Of a DNA stretch of 64,000 nt, positions 8,306 to 16,386 are shown piece by piece; position 1 is the stretch's first letter; every line of letters begins with the position of its first letter. Source of the stretch: JAWLHK01 sp041690355 [NCBI: bacterium] (lineage in GTDB: Bacteria > J088 > JAWLBW01). The notes below the pieces were generated by a model, which did no database searches, was not told where the DNA came from, and worked only from the letters and a program-made list of their open reading frames with translations. Location: assembly GCA_041690355.1 (NCBI GenBank), contig JAWLHK010000008.1, positions 62,001 through 126,000 on the forward strand, in the 5' to 3' direction. Both the position numbers and the translations under genes were made by a program.

Positions 8306-9273
8306 TTCACGTCTTCGTCATGGATCCGCTCGAGCGGATCAATACGTTCACCGATACGACCTACGTGCTCATGCGCGAGGCCGAGCGGCGCGGGCACACC
8401 ATCTACGAGGTGCACGTCAACCGCCTTCACGTGCGCGACGGCACCGTGCGCGCGCATGCAAGGCAGGTGCGCTTCACCGAGGGGAGCGAGCGTTTCTTCG
8501 AAGTCGTCGCCGGCGCCGACCTGGACCTGAACGAGGTCGACGTCGTCTGGCAGCGGAAGGACCCGCCGTTCGACGCGCTCTACCTCTACTCCACCCAGCT
8601 GCTCGAGACCCTCTCGCCGCGCGTCTTCGTCTTCAACCATCCGCGCGGGCTTCGGGATGCGAACGAGAAGCTGTACGCCCTGCACTTTCCCGACTTCACG
8701 CCGCGCACGATGGTGAGCGCCGATCGCGGCGACATTCTGCAGTTTCTCGACGAGATCGGTGGGCGCGGCGTCATCAAGCGGCTCGATCGCAGCGGCGGGG
8801 TCGGCGTCTTTCTCCTCGAGAAGGGGGATAAGAACCGCAACGCCCTCATCGAGGCGTCGACCGAAGAGGGAACCCGCTACGCACTCGTGCAGGAATACGT
8901 GCCGCAGGTGGTCGACGGCGACAAGCGCATCATCGTGCTCGACGGCGAACCGGTCGGGGCGGTGCTGCGCCGCCCGCGCGCCGACGATCTGCGCGGCAAC
9001 ATTCACAGCGGGGCGACGACGCACGCCTGCGAGATCACGCCGCGCGAGCGGGAGATCTGCCGGGCCATCGCGCCCAAGCTGCGCGCCGACGGCCTCTGGT
9101 TCGTGGGGCTCGACGTCATCGGCGAGAAGATCACCGAGATCAACGTCACGTCGCCCACCGGATTCCAGGAGATCACGCGCCTGACCGGCGAGCGGCTCGA
9201 AGAGCGCTTCGTCGCTTTCGCCGACGAGCGCGCCCGGGCCCTGCGGGCGGACGTCGGACGCCCCATCCGCTGA
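8302..9273 (+). CDS. gshB: Glutathione synthetase
   Basis: 323 aa. The protein carries the GshB N-terminal fold (VFVMDPLERINTFTDTTYVL), then the ATP-grasp: FNHPRGLRDANEKLYALHFP, VIKRLDRSGGVGVFLL and the metal site region ending GLDVIGEKITEINVTSPTG. It adds glycine to gamma-glutamylcysteine with ATP. The likely start is a TTG at 8302 overlapping the gshA stop by 4 bp; an ATG at 8320 would remove the first beta strand. It forms a two-gene operon with gshA, the complete pathway. Confidence 0.93.
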   Translation: MIHVFVMDPLERINTFTDTTYVLMREAERRGHTIYEVHVNRLHVRDGTVRAHARQVRFTEGSERFFEVVAGADLDLNEVDVVWQRKDPPFDALYLYSTQLLETLSPRVFVFNHPRGLRDANEKLYALHFPDFTPRTMVSADRGDILQFLDEIGGRGVIKRLDRSGGVGVFLLEKGDKNRNALIEASTEEGTRYALVQEYVPQVVDGDKRIIVLDGEPVGAVLRRPRADDLRGNIHSGATTHACEITPREREICRAIAPKLRADGLWFVGLDVIGEKITEINVTSPTGFQEITRLTGERLEERFVAFADERARALRADVGRPIR

Positions 9274-9362
9274 ACTATGGGGGGCAATGCGCCGGACCCT
9301 TCCTTCGTCAGGGCAGGCTCTGGACGTCGGCCGGGAGCAGCTCCGCGCCCGCGGCTTTCCGC

Positions 9363-9392
9363 TCAGGAATCAAGACTCAGGAATCAGGAATG
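9363..9392. repeat. Heptamer array, CAGGAAT type
   Basis: Four 7-bp units (CAGGAAT, CAAGACT, CAGGAAT, CAGGAAT) between the gshB stop and the 3' end of the minus-strand isomerase gene. Confidence 0.75.
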
Positions 9393-9407
9393 CGGCGCAG
9401 CCGCAGG

Positions 9408-10070
9408 CTACTCGGCCGGGGGAACCGTGGCGAGCGGCGACTCCACGAGGCGCACCTTGACGATGCGGTCGCCACGCACGAGCTGGTCGACGACGTCCAT
9501 CCCCTCGGCGATCTCGCCGACCACCGCATATTCCCCGTCGAGTTGCTTCTGATCGGAGAGCAGGATGTAGAGCTGGCTGCCGCCATCCTTCTTTGTGGGA
9601 CGGCGCGCGATGCCGACGGCGCCCCGCACGTTCTTGCGCTTCGAGGCTTCGAAGGCGATGGTCTGCGGCGCGCTCGCGTAACCGGCGACGGGAAGCTCGG
9701 TGCTGTCGTCGTCCCACACGAAGTCCTCGCCGGGCTTGCCCCGGGTCACCGGATCGCCGAGCTGAATGAGAAAGGGAACGGGCTCGCGCACGCTGCGGTG
9801 GATGCGGATGCCGTCGTAGAATTCCTCGTCAATCAGGCCGCGCACGTATCCGACGGAGGCGGGGGTCTCGGCGCCGAAGAAGCGCACCGTGAACTTTCCC
9901 TTGTCGGTCTCGAAGACGGCGACTTCGTTCAGCATGCGCTCCCGCTCCCGCGACGCGGCCAGCTTGCCGCGGATCCTGGATTCGAGTTCCGGCGGCAGAA
10001 CGTTATTGCACGCTGAGAGCGTGAAACCCGCGAGCAGAAGGGGAAAAACCAGACGGCGCATGGCTTCCAT
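9408..10070 (-). CDS. Lipoprotein cyclophilin-type peptidyl-prolyl isomerase
   Basis: About 220 aa from the ATG at 10070 (another ATG at 10061 is equally possible). The N-terminus is a lipoprotein signal, MRRLVFPLLLAGFTLSAC, giving a Cys at about residue 22. The cyclophilin-like body shows DKGKFTVRFFGAETPASV, FYDGIRIHR, IQLGDP and a later GSQLYILLSDQKQLDGEYAVVG, the family's active-site strands. Catalytic Arg and Phe positions are only partly conserved, so activity is likely but not certain. The predicted location is the periplasmic face of a membrane, acting in folding of exported proteins. The frame continues openly far upstream, but that part antiparallels the permease genes and is not coding. 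Confidence 0.85.
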   Translation of the reverse strand: MEAMRRLVFPLLLAGFTLSACNNVLPPELESRIRGKLAASRERERMLNEVAVFETDKGKFTVRFFGAETPASVGYVRGLIDEEFYDGIRIHRSVREPVPFLIQLGDPVTRGKPGEDFVWDDDSTELPVAGYASAPQTIAFEASKRKNVRGAVGIARRPTKKDGGSQLYILLSDQKQLDGEYAVVGEIAEGMDVVDQLVRGDRIVKVRLVESPLATVPPAE

Positions 10071-10123
10071 TGTAGAGGGTTCCCGCCCGCGGTTCCACCC
10101 ACGGGGAATGCGTGAACCCCTCT

Positions 10124-10252
10124 CCGTTCGTGTCGAGCCGACGGTGGAAGGCAGCGCCTGGAACGACGGCGAGACAGGCACATGGGTTCTCAAGTCCGCC
10201 CCCTCGCTCTCGGCTTCTTCCCTGTTCCGGCCCGTCAGCTCGGGACGAACGG
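10124..10252. repeat. REPIN/MITE-like palindromic element, full copy
   Basis: About 129 bp bounded by imperfect 21-22-bp terminal inverted repeats: CCGTTCGTGTCGAGCCGACG at the left and CGTCAGCTCGGGACGAACGG at the right. It is the reverse-oriented relative of the copies at 37206-37333 and 50548-50697. It has no coding capacity. Confidence 0.75.
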
Positions 10253-10268
10253 TGCAGGCCATCGCCGA

Positions 10269-10340
10269 AAACTCGTTACTTGTCACTTGTAACTCGTAAC
10301 TTCCCCCAATCGTCAATCGTAAATTGTCAATTGTAAATTT
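10269..10340. repeat. Heptamer arrays, ACTTGTC and AATCGTC types
   Basis: A run of 7-bp units first of the ACTCGTT/ACTTGTC/ACTTGTA form and then of the AATCGTC/AATCGTA/AATTGTC/AATTGTA form, directly upstream of the permease gene. The second part is AT-rich and could supply promoter hexamers. Confidence 0.75.
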
Positions 10341-10358
10341 GGATGTTACCGTTGAGCG

Positions 10359-11282
10359 GTGAAGCGTTACCTCGCCGCCCGCCTGTTTGCCGTGTTTCCC
10401 GTGATGTTCGGCGTCGTCACGGCGGTCTTCCTTTTCCTTCACCTCGTGCCCGGCGATCCGGTGGATCTCATGCTGGGCGAACAGGCGCACCCCGCCGACC
10501 GGGCCGATCTGCGCGCGCGCCTGGGACTCGATCTCCCCCTCGGCGTGCAGTACGCGCGCTACCTGCTCGGCCTGCTGCAAGGGGATCTCGGCTACTCGTT
10601 CTACTATCGCGAACCCGTGCTCGGGGTGCTGCTCGAACGGTTCCCCGCGACGCTCGAACTGACGCTGACGGCCATGCTCCTCGGCATCGGGCTCGCGCTT
10701 CCGCTCGGCGTCGTCGCGGCCGTGCGCCGGGGCGAATGGGCCGACCGGGCGACGATGGCCGGCGCGCTCTTCGTGGCCGCCATGCCCTCCTTCTGGCTCG
10801 GGCCGCTGCTCATCGGCTGGCTCGCCGTCGACCTCGACTGGTTTCCCGTCTCGGGGCGCGAGGGTCCCGAGAGCATCGTGCTCCCCGCCGTGACCCTGGG
10901 CACGGGGCTGGCCGCGCTGCTGAGCCGCATGGTGCGCACGACGCTCGCCGACGCCCTGCGCGAAGACTACATCCGCACGGCGCGCGCGAAAGGGCTGCGC
11001 CGGATGGCGGTCGTCCTGCGCCATGGTCTGCGCAATGCCCTGCTCCCCGTCGTGACCATTCTCGGCCTGCAGTTCGGCGCGCTGCTGTCGGGCGCGGTCA
11101 TCACGGAGACGATCTTCTCCTGGCCCGGCGTCGGCCGCCTGCTCGTCAACGCCATCCAGACCCGCGATTACCCGCTCGTGCAGGGGGGCGTGCTGATTAT
11201 CGCGGGGAGTTACCTGTTCGTCAACCTCTTCACCGATGTCGTCTATGCCTGGCTCGACCCTCGCATCCGTCTCGAGCGGTAG
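10359..11282 (+). CDS. Peptide/nickel ABC transporter permease, DppB/OppB type
   Basis: 307 aa with six membrane segments and the N-terminal MKRYLAARLFAVFPVMFGV signature of DppB-like permeases. The cytoplasmic coupling loop is clear: LREDYIRTARAKGLRRMAVVL followed by HGLRNALLPVV. GTG start at 10359; the longer frame from 10343 in another register is not coding. It forms the inner-membrane channel together with the next gene. No substrate-binding protein and no ATPase subunit is encoded nearby, so this is an orphan permease pair that must use distant partners. Confidence 0.92.
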   Translation: MKRYLAARLFAVFPVMFGVVTAVFLFLHLVPGDPVDLMLGEQAHPADRADLRARLGLDLPLGVQYARYLLGLLQGDLGYSFYYREPVLGVLLERFPATLELTLTAMLLGIGLALPLGVVAAVRRGEWADRATMAGALFVAAMPSFWLGPLLIGWLAVDLDWFPVSGREGPESIVLPAVTLGTGLAALLSRMVRTTLADALREDYIRTARAKGLRRMAVVLRHGLRNALLPVVTILGLQFGALLSGAVITETIFSWPGVGRLLVNAIQTRDYPLVQGGVLIIAGSYLFVNLFTDVVYAWLDPRIRLER

Positions 11283-12075
11283 GGTGGTTCCCGAACCGGC
11301 GGTCCTGCTGGCCGGCGGATTTCTCGTGGCACTCGCCGTGCTGGCGGCCTTCGCGCCGTGGATTGCCCCGCACGACTTTGCCGCCCAGCGGCTGGCCGAG
11401 GGGCTCAACGGTCCTTCTCCGGAACATTGGCTGGGGCAGGACAAGCTGGGGCGCGACGTACTCAGCCGACTGATCTGGGGTGCTCGAGTCTCGCTGCTCG
11501 TCGGCGTGGCCACGGTACTCCTCTCGGCCGTCGTCGGTACGCTCGTCGGCCTCGTCACCGGCTACCTGGGGGGCTGGGTCGACCAGGTGGGCATGCGCGT
11601 GCTCGACATCTTTCTCGCTTTTCCCGGCATACTCCTGGCCATCGCGCTCACGGCGGTGCTCGGGCCGGGGCTCGTAAACGTCGTGGTCGCCTTGAGCGCC
11701 TTCGGCTGGGTGTCGTTTGCGCGCCTTGTGCGCGGTGAGGTGCTCTCGTTGCGCGAGCGCGAGTACGTGCTCGCCGCGCGCGCCGTTGGGGCGTCGCCGG
11801 GGCGCATCATGTTCCGCCACCTTGCGCCGGGGGTCGCGGGTCCGCTCATCGTGAAGGGGAGTTTCAGCCTTGCCGGCGCGATCCTTGCCGAAGCGTCGCT
11901 CTCGTTTCTCGGCCTGGGACCGCAGACGCTCCCCAGCTGGGGCGGCATGCTTGCCGAGGGCGCGGAATTTCTCGGCCTCGCTCCGCATCTCTCGTGGAGC
12001 CCGGGCCTCGCCCTCGTGCTGACGGTGATCAGCTTCAACGTGGTGGGCGACTGGCTGCGGGATCGGATCTCCTGA
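11236..12075 (+). CDS. Peptide/nickel ABC transporter permease, DppC/OppC type
   Basis: 279 aa. It shows the DppC features: a single N-terminal hydrophobic segment, the GLNGPSPEHWLGQDKLGRDVLSR-type motif (residues about 58-80), five further helices and the coupling loop REREYVLAARAVGASPGRIM. It begins 47 bp inside the 3' end of the DppB-like gene, an unusually long overlap, with ATG at 11236 or 11245. The two products together make the heterodimeric pore. The absence of DppA, DppD and DppF genes in the window is notable. Confidence 0.92.
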   Translation: MSSMPGSTLASVSSGRVVPEPAVLLAGGFLVALAVLAAFAPWIAPHDFAAQRLAEGLNGPSPEHWLGQDKLGRDVLSRLIWGARVSLLVGVATVLLSAVVGTLVGLVTGYLGGWVDQVGMRVLDIFLAFPGILLAIALTAVLGPGLVNVVVALSAFGWVSFARLVRGEVLSLREREYVLAARAVGASPGRIMFRHLAPGVAGPLIVKGSFSLAGAILAEASLSFLGLGPQTLPSWGGMLAEGAEFLGLAPHLSWSPGLALVLTVISFNVVGDWLRDRIS

Positions 12076-12101
12076 CCTATCCACGGGCGGAACCCCACCA
12101 C

Positions 12102-12160
12102 ATTCCGCCCTGAGCTGACGGGGCCGCCCAGCGGAAGCGCCGACGGCGTGAGGGCGCACC
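12102..12160. repeat. REP-like half element
   Basis: About 59 bp between two convergent stop codons. Its reverse complement reads GGTGCGCCCTCACGCCGTCG ... CCCGTCAGCTCAGGGCGGAA and matches the units at 14761-14819 and 30330-30381. Confidence 0.7.
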
Positions 12161-12835
12161 CTACCGCGCCGGGATCGGCAGGTCCTCGGGCAGCGTCAGG
12201 CTCGCCGAGAGGCGCAGCATGACCCGACGGCCATGCTGGAGAGCTTCTTCATCGACCGGGCCCCGCTCCATCAGCTCGATTGAGATGCTCTCGATGGCCG
12301 CCAGCAACCCCTGCAGCAGCAGCGGATCGGCCGGCGCGAGACCGAGGCGCCGCATGCTGTTCTGAAAGATGTCGGCGAAGCCGGCGATGACCTCGGCGTG
12401 CCGGGCAGAAAACGGAGAATTCGCGCTGCGCGGCTCGAGAAAAAGCACGCGCGCAATCGGGCCCGCGCCGCAGGTGATGCGCAGGTAGGCGTCAATACCG
12501 GCTTCGAGCATGGCCTGGGGGGCGGGTTCGCTCTGTTCGACCTGCCACCGGACCGATTCGACGAGCCGCCCGGCCGCGACCTCGAAAAGGGCCGCGAAGA
12601 CCGCCTCCTTGTTCGCGAAGAAGCGATAGAAGGTGCGGCGCGACACGCCGCTCGCGCGGCAGATGTCTTCGACCGAGGTGTCGGCATACCCTTTGGCCGC
12701 GAACGCCTGGCCGGCGCCGGCCAGGAGGGTGGCGGGCGCCGAAAAGTCGGGGCCGGGCCGGCCGGGGCCCCGTTTACGCGTCGTTCCCTTGCGCGCGGTT
12801 CCGGCAGGCTTCTTCGGTGCTCCAGTCTTCTTCAC
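12161..12835 (-). CDS. TetR-family transcriptional regulator
   Basis: 224 aa. A basic, Lys/Pro/Gly-rich tail of about 30 residues precedes the DNA-binding domain: LLAGAGQAFAAKGYADTSVE, the helix-turn-helix ICRASGVSRRTFYRFFANKE and AVFAALFE. The C-terminal ligand domain is alpha-helical and not diagnostic. Start is a GTG at 12835. It lies 45 bp downstream of alkB on the same strand, so it probably controls alkB and the divergent SCP2 gene, with the inverted repeat at 14047-14073 as candidate operator (inference). Fatty acids, acyl-CoAs or alkanes would be plausible ligands. Confidence 0.9.
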   Translation of the reverse strand: MKKTGAPKKPAGTARKGTTRKRGPGRPGPDFSAPATLLAGAGQAFAAKGYADTSVEDICRASGVSRRTFYRFFANKEAVFAALFEVAAGRLVESVRWQVEQSEPAPQAMLEAGIDAYLRITCGAGPIARVLFLEPRSANSPFSARHAEVIAGFADIFQNSMRRLGLAPADPLLLQGLLAAIESISIELMERGPVDEEALQHGRRVMLRLSASLTLPEDLPIPAR

Positions 12836-12880
12836 AGGTAACTCAAATGGCGGCCCATGCGGATGCCGGCCAATCAGGAC

Positions 12881-13978
12881 TCAGGAATCGGCCGTCAGGG
12901 CAAAGGGACCGAGCCGCCGCCGCTCCAGTTCTTCGGTCATGAGCCGGATGAACTTCCGGTTGTTCATCATGGCCAGCACGACCATGCCGAAGTATCCGTA
13001 CGGCAATTTGGGTGTTTCTTCAAAATACCGCAATTGGGGATACGGGCGCGAGGCGTGGGCATGGTGGTCGGCGTGCCGCGAGAGCCCGACGAGCGAATAG
13101 AGGGTGAACCAGGAGTCGGCGTCCCAGGAGTCGACGACCCGCACCTTGTGCCCCGTGCGCACGAGCCCCCAGTGCTCGAAGTAGTTCACGGCCTCGAGCA
13201 GCACCTGCGCGTTGCGGGCCTGCAGCAGGTAGACGAAGAAGGCGGCGGTGCCGAAGAGCCAGCCGAAGGCAACCCACAGGGCGAGCTCGGCGCCGACCCC
13301 CTGCAGGACATGATTCCGCAGATGCCGCGGATGGTACCAGGAGAGCCCCGCGAGCTTCAGGCGCTGCCGTTCGATGCGCCAGGCGCTCTGGAACTGCTGT
13401 TTCTGCGTGCGGAAGAGGAACTGGTGGAACGTCTCGCCGAAGCGCGCAGTCGCCGGGTCTTCGGGCGTGCCGACGCGGGCGTGGTGGCCGCGCACGTGTT
13501 CGGTGCTGAAGTGTTCGTAGAGCACCGTGCACATGAGCAGGCGCCCGAGCAGGCGCATGTGCTTCTCGCGGCGGTGAATGAGCTCGTGCGCGACGACGAT
13601 CCCCGAGTATCCGCTGTTGACGCCGACGAGCATCCAGGAGACGAACGTATCGGCCGACCAGAAGTCCTGCGTCAGATACATTCTTCCGAGCAGGAAGAGG
13701 TTCACGAACTGCAGGGCGACGAGCGCGTACAGCGTCAGGTCGAAGGGGAGCTGCCGCAAATCCGGCGCCGGCTGGCGGTAGGCCCCCGCGGCCCGCTTGT
13801 CATACCAGACCGAGCCGACGATCGGAATCAGGAAGGCGAGTGCGACGTACCACTCGTGGGGGCCGCTGGCGACGAAGGCGAGCGTCAGCAAGGGAAACAT
13901 GAAACAGAGCAGGTGCATGCCCCACACCCGGAGCGTTTCCCTCCCGGGCGTGCGCGTCGCCAGCTGTGTTTCGGACAT
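12881..13978 (-). CDS. alkB: Alkane 1-monooxygenase (membrane diiron hydroxylase)
   Basis: 365 aa from the ATG at 13978, preceded by a perfect GAGGAGGT site. Six membrane segments hold the AlkB histidine boxes: HELIHRREKH (His131 first), EHVRGHHARVGTPEDPATAR, NYFEHWGL and SRHADHHAHASRPYPQLR. The protein hydroxylates terminal carbons of alkanes using electrons from rubredoxin; no rubredoxin gene is in the window. A near-consensus promoter lies 40-70 bp upstream. The HRREKH variant of the first box and a branched set of residues differ slightly from textbook AlkB, so the substrate could be another long-chain compound. Confidence 0.93.
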   Translation of the reverse strand: MSETQLATRTPGRETLRVWGMHLLCFMFPLLTLAFVASGPHEWYVALAFLIPIVGSVWYDKRAAGAYRQPAPDLRQLPFDLTLYALVALQFVNLFLLGRMYLTQDFWSADTFVSWMLVGVNSGYSGIVVAHELIHRREKHMRLLGRLLMCTVLYEHFSTEHVRGHHARVGTPEDPATARFGETFHQFLFRTQKQQFQSAWRIERQRLKLAGLSWYHPRHLRNHVLQGVGAELALWVAFGWLFGTAAFFVYLLQARNAQVLLEAVNYFEHWGLVRTGHKVRVVDSWDADSWFTLYSLVGLSRHADHHAHASRPYPQLRYFEETPKLPYGYFGMVVLAMMNNRKFIRLMTEELERRRLGPFALTADS

Positions 13979-14020
13979 CAAACCTCCTCGGTCGGCGGAA
14001 TCGCTTCTGTGCGCGGGCTT

Positions 14021-14050
14021 ACTATACAACGCGCTTTCGCACAGTGTCAA
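14021..14050 (-). promoter_or_regulatory. alkB promoter
   Basis: Minus strand TTGACA (14050-14045), 18-bp spacer, TATAGT (14026-14021). Both hexamers are at or one base from consensus. The -35 sits inside the left arm of the inverted repeat at 14047-14073. Confidence 0.78.
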
Positions 14051-14073
14051 TCCGGCTTCTTGACGCGGATTGA
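14047..14073. promoter_or_regulatory. Candidate operator between alkB and the SCP2 gene
   Basis: Perfect 8-bp inverted repeat TCAATCCG ... CGGATTGA with an 11-bp spacer. The arms cover the -35 boxes of both divergent promoters, so a bound repressor would shut both genes. The adjacent TetR regulator is the obvious candidate, although the long spacer is atypical for TetR sites. Confidence 0.55.
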
Positions 14074-14089
14074 AGCATCCCTGTATATT
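14060..14089 (+). promoter_or_regulatory. Promoter of the SCP2 gene
   Basis: TTGACG (14060-14065), 18 bp, TATATT (14084-14089), about 33 bp upstream of the ATG at 14122. Confidence 0.7.
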
Positions 14090-14121
14090 CCACGCAGCCC
14101 CATACCGTGAAGGAGCCACCG

Positions 14122-14709
14122 ATGTCCATCCGGATCCCCGACAGCCCCGAGCAGTTCTTCCTCGAGTTCTTTCCCGGTCAGCACGCGCTGCACCGCAGCC
14201 GGTTTCCGGCCGGGGATTCGCCCGGCGCGGCGATCTTCGAAGTGATCGGCGAGGGAATCTGGTCGATCCGCATGCGGGGCGGGAGTCTTGTGGTCGATGC
14301 GGGAAAGCCCGCCGATACGGCGCTGCAGATTGCGCTCTCGCCCGACGACTTTCGCGCCGTCTTCGTCGAGCGTACGAACCGTGAGCTGGCGGCTACCGGC
14401 CGGATCTCGGAGGAGGCCATGGGCGCGTTCCGTCCGCTGTTCACGACCGAGAAGAAGCTGAAAACGATCGAGGGGATCCGGGACACGCTCGCCTTCTCGA
14501 TCGATCATGACGGAGAGAAGCGGCGGCTCTTCATCACGCCGGGGAATGGGGAACGCGGGGAGCCGCGCACGACCATCGCCGTCAACCTGAAAACCTTTCT
14601 GGCCATGCAGAACGGCAAGGCCAACACGACGATGCTGTTCATGACGGGCAAACTGAAGATCCGGGGCGACATGGGGTACGCCATGCGCATGCAGGCCCTG
14701 CTGGCGTGA
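14122..14709 (+). CDS. SCP2 sterol/lipid-binding domain protein
   Basis: 195 aa from the ATG at 14122, which follows AAGGAG by 6 bp; a GTG at 14107 is part of that ribosome site. The first half has a DTALQIALSPDDFRAVF segment and the second half FITPGNGERGEPRTTIAV, TFLAMQNGKANTTMLFMTGK and LKIRGDMGYAMRMQ, the classical SCP2 strand-helix ending. SCP2 domains carry fatty acids, acyl-CoAs or sterols in a hydrophobic tunnel. The divergent, co-regulated arrangement with alkB suggests it handles alkane-derived lipids. There may be two SCP2-like halves; the first is less certain. Confidence 0.85.
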   Translation: MSIRIPDSPEQFFLEFFPGQHALHRSRFPAGDSPGAAIFEVIGEGIWSIRMRGGSLVVDAGKPADTALQIALSPDDFRAVFVERTNRELAATGRISEEAMGAFRPLFTTEKKLKTIEGIRDTLAFSIDHDGEKRRLFITPGNGERGEPRTTIAVNLKTFLAMQNGKANTTMLFMTGKLKIRGDMGYAMRMQALLA

Positions 14710-14722
14710 CGCCAGTCACCAG

Positions 14723-14860
14723 CCAATCGTCAATCGTCAATCGTAAATTGTCAATCGGATGGACGCCCTCACGCTGTCGGCGCTTCCGCTGGTCGCGCCC
14801 GTCAGCTCAGGGCGGGAACATCGCGTTCAATCGTCAATCGTCAATCGTAAATTGTCAATT
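14723..14860. repeat. Two AATCGTC heptamer arrays flanking a REP-like half element
   Basis: Heptamer arrays at 14723-14757 and 14828-14860 enclose a GC-rich unit at 14761-14819 whose ends (CGCCCT and AGGGCG) can pair. The region fills the gap between the convergent SCP2 and pyruvate kinase genes. Confidence 0.75.
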
Positions 14861-14862
14861 GA

Positions 14863-16284
14863 CTAGAGTTCCTCAATCCGGATCAGGTTGGTGCCGCCGG
14901 TGCGGTCGAAGGGGAGGCCGGCCGTGAACACGATGCGCTCGCCCGGTTCGCCCCACTTTTCGCGGCGCGCCTGGGCCATCACCGATTGCACGATGGAGTC
15001 GGTGTCGGCGCCCGAGGCGAAGACGCAGTTGCGGGGAAAGATGCCGTGGTGCAGGGCGAGCACGCGCCGCACCGCCGGGTCGGGCGCCGCCGCGATGATA
15101 TCGACGAGCGGCCGGTTCGCGGCCACCATGCGCGCCGTCGAGCCCCCCTTGGTCAGGCAGACGATGGCGGCCGCCCCGATGTTGCGGGCCACCTCGCAGG
15201 CGGCGTGCGCGGCGGCGCTCTGCACGTCGCGGCGCGGATCGGGCGGCTCCATGCGCGCGTGGCGGGCGTAGATCTCACTGTCTTCGGTGGCGCGGGCGAT
15301 CTCGCTCATGAAGCGCACGGTCTCGACCGGATACTTGCCGACCGAGGTCTCGCCCGAGAGCATGACGGCGTCAGAGCCGTCGAGCACGGCGTTGGCGACG
15401 TCGCTCGCTTCGGCGCGGGTCGGCCGCGGACTTTCGATCATCGACTGCAGCATCTGGGTGGCCGTGATGACCGGCTTGACGGCGCGGTTGCACTCCGCAA
15501 TGAGGCGCTTCTGAATGATGGGGACCAGCGCGGCATCCATCTCGACGCCGAGATCGCCGCGGGCGAGCATGATGCCGTCGCTCACGGCCAGAATTTCGGA
15601 GAAGCGCTGCACGGCCATCGGCTTTTCGATCTTGGCCAGCACGCGGGCGCCCGAGTGATAGTTGGCGAGCATGCGCCGGGCGTCGAGCACGTCGTCGGGA
15701 CGCTGCACGAAGCTCAGGGCGACCCAGTCGAAGCCGATGAGCGTGCCCTGGGCGAGATCCTCGCGGTCCTTTTCCGTCAGGGCGGGGATGCGCAGCTCGG
15801 CGCCCGGGACGTTTACCCCCTGGCGGTCGGCCACGCGCCCGCCGGCGATGACCCGGCAGCGGATCTGGGCGCCGCGCACCTCTTCGACCACCATGCGCAC
15901 GGCGCCGTCGGCGAGCAGAATATCGTTCCCCTCCGCAACATCCTGCGGCAGCCCTTCATAGTCGACGGATGCGCGCGCCTCGCTGCCGGCGACCGTCTCG
16001 GTCGTGAGCACGAAGCTCTCGCCCTCGGCCAGCTGCACGCCGCCGCCGACGAAGCGGCCGAGGCGCACCTTGGGGCCCTGCAGATCCTGCAGCAGGGCCA
16101 CGTCGGTATCGAGCGCCGCCGAGGCTTCGCGCACGAGCCGCGCGCGCATGACGTGCTCTTCGAGGCTGCCGTGGCTGAAATTGAAGCGCGCGACTTTCAT
16201 TCCCGCCCGGATCATCGCCTGCAGAGTGGCCGGCGAGTCGGTGGCCGGGCCGAGCGTACAGACGATCTTCGTGCGGATCCGCAT
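14863..16284 (-). CDS. pyk: Pyruvate kinase
   Basis: 473 aa from the ATG at 16284, where the conserved MRIRTKIVCTLGPATDSPA begins; the frame extends 6 codons further without homology. Key segments are the substrate and ADP site (RFNFSHGS), DLQGPKVRLG, the Lys-containing LAKIEKP, the catalytic MLARGDLGVEM and the TQMLQSM/PTRAEASDVANAVLDG loop, then a C-terminal allosteric domain. It converts phosphoenolpyruvate and ADP to pyruvate and ATP. A weak hairpin (AGCCGCC/GGCGGCT) lies in the 100 bp between it and the cysE gene upstream. Confidence 0.95.
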   Translation of the reverse strand: MRIRTKIVCTLGPATDSPATLQAMIRAGMKVARFNFSHGSLEEHVMRARLVREASAALDTDVALLQDLQGPKVRLGRFVGGGVQLAEGESFVLTTETVAGSEARASVDYEGLPQDVAEGNDILLADGAVRMVVEEVRGAQIRCRVIAGGRVADRQGVNVPGAELRIPALTEKDREDLAQGTLIGFDWVALSFVQRPDDVLDARRMLANYHSGARVLAKIEKPMAVQRFSEILAVSDGIMLARGDLGVEMDAALVPIIQKRLIAECNRAVKPVITATQMLQSMIESPRPTRAEASDVANAVLDGSDAVMLSGETSVGKYPVETVRFMSEIARATEDSEIYARHARMEPPDPRRDVQSAAAHAACEVARNIGAAAIVCLTKGGSTARMVAANRPLVDIIAAAPDPAVRRVLALHHGIFPRNCVFASGADTDSIVQSVMAQARREKWGEPGERIVFTAGLPFDRTGGTNLIRIEEL

Positions 16285-16386
16285 GCGACCACTATAGCGC
16301 ACGCTTGGCGGGATTGCGACGGATGCCGGTCGGTTTTGAGAAGGGCAGCCGCCTGCGGAGCGAAGCCCCGGCGGCTCCGGTTGTGC

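Noticed and set aside
10071-11558. Extending the isomerase lipoprotein to a 716-aa protein
   Set aside because: The extra part lies opposite the two permease genes and is a composition artefact; the lipoprotein signal marks the true start near 10061-10070.
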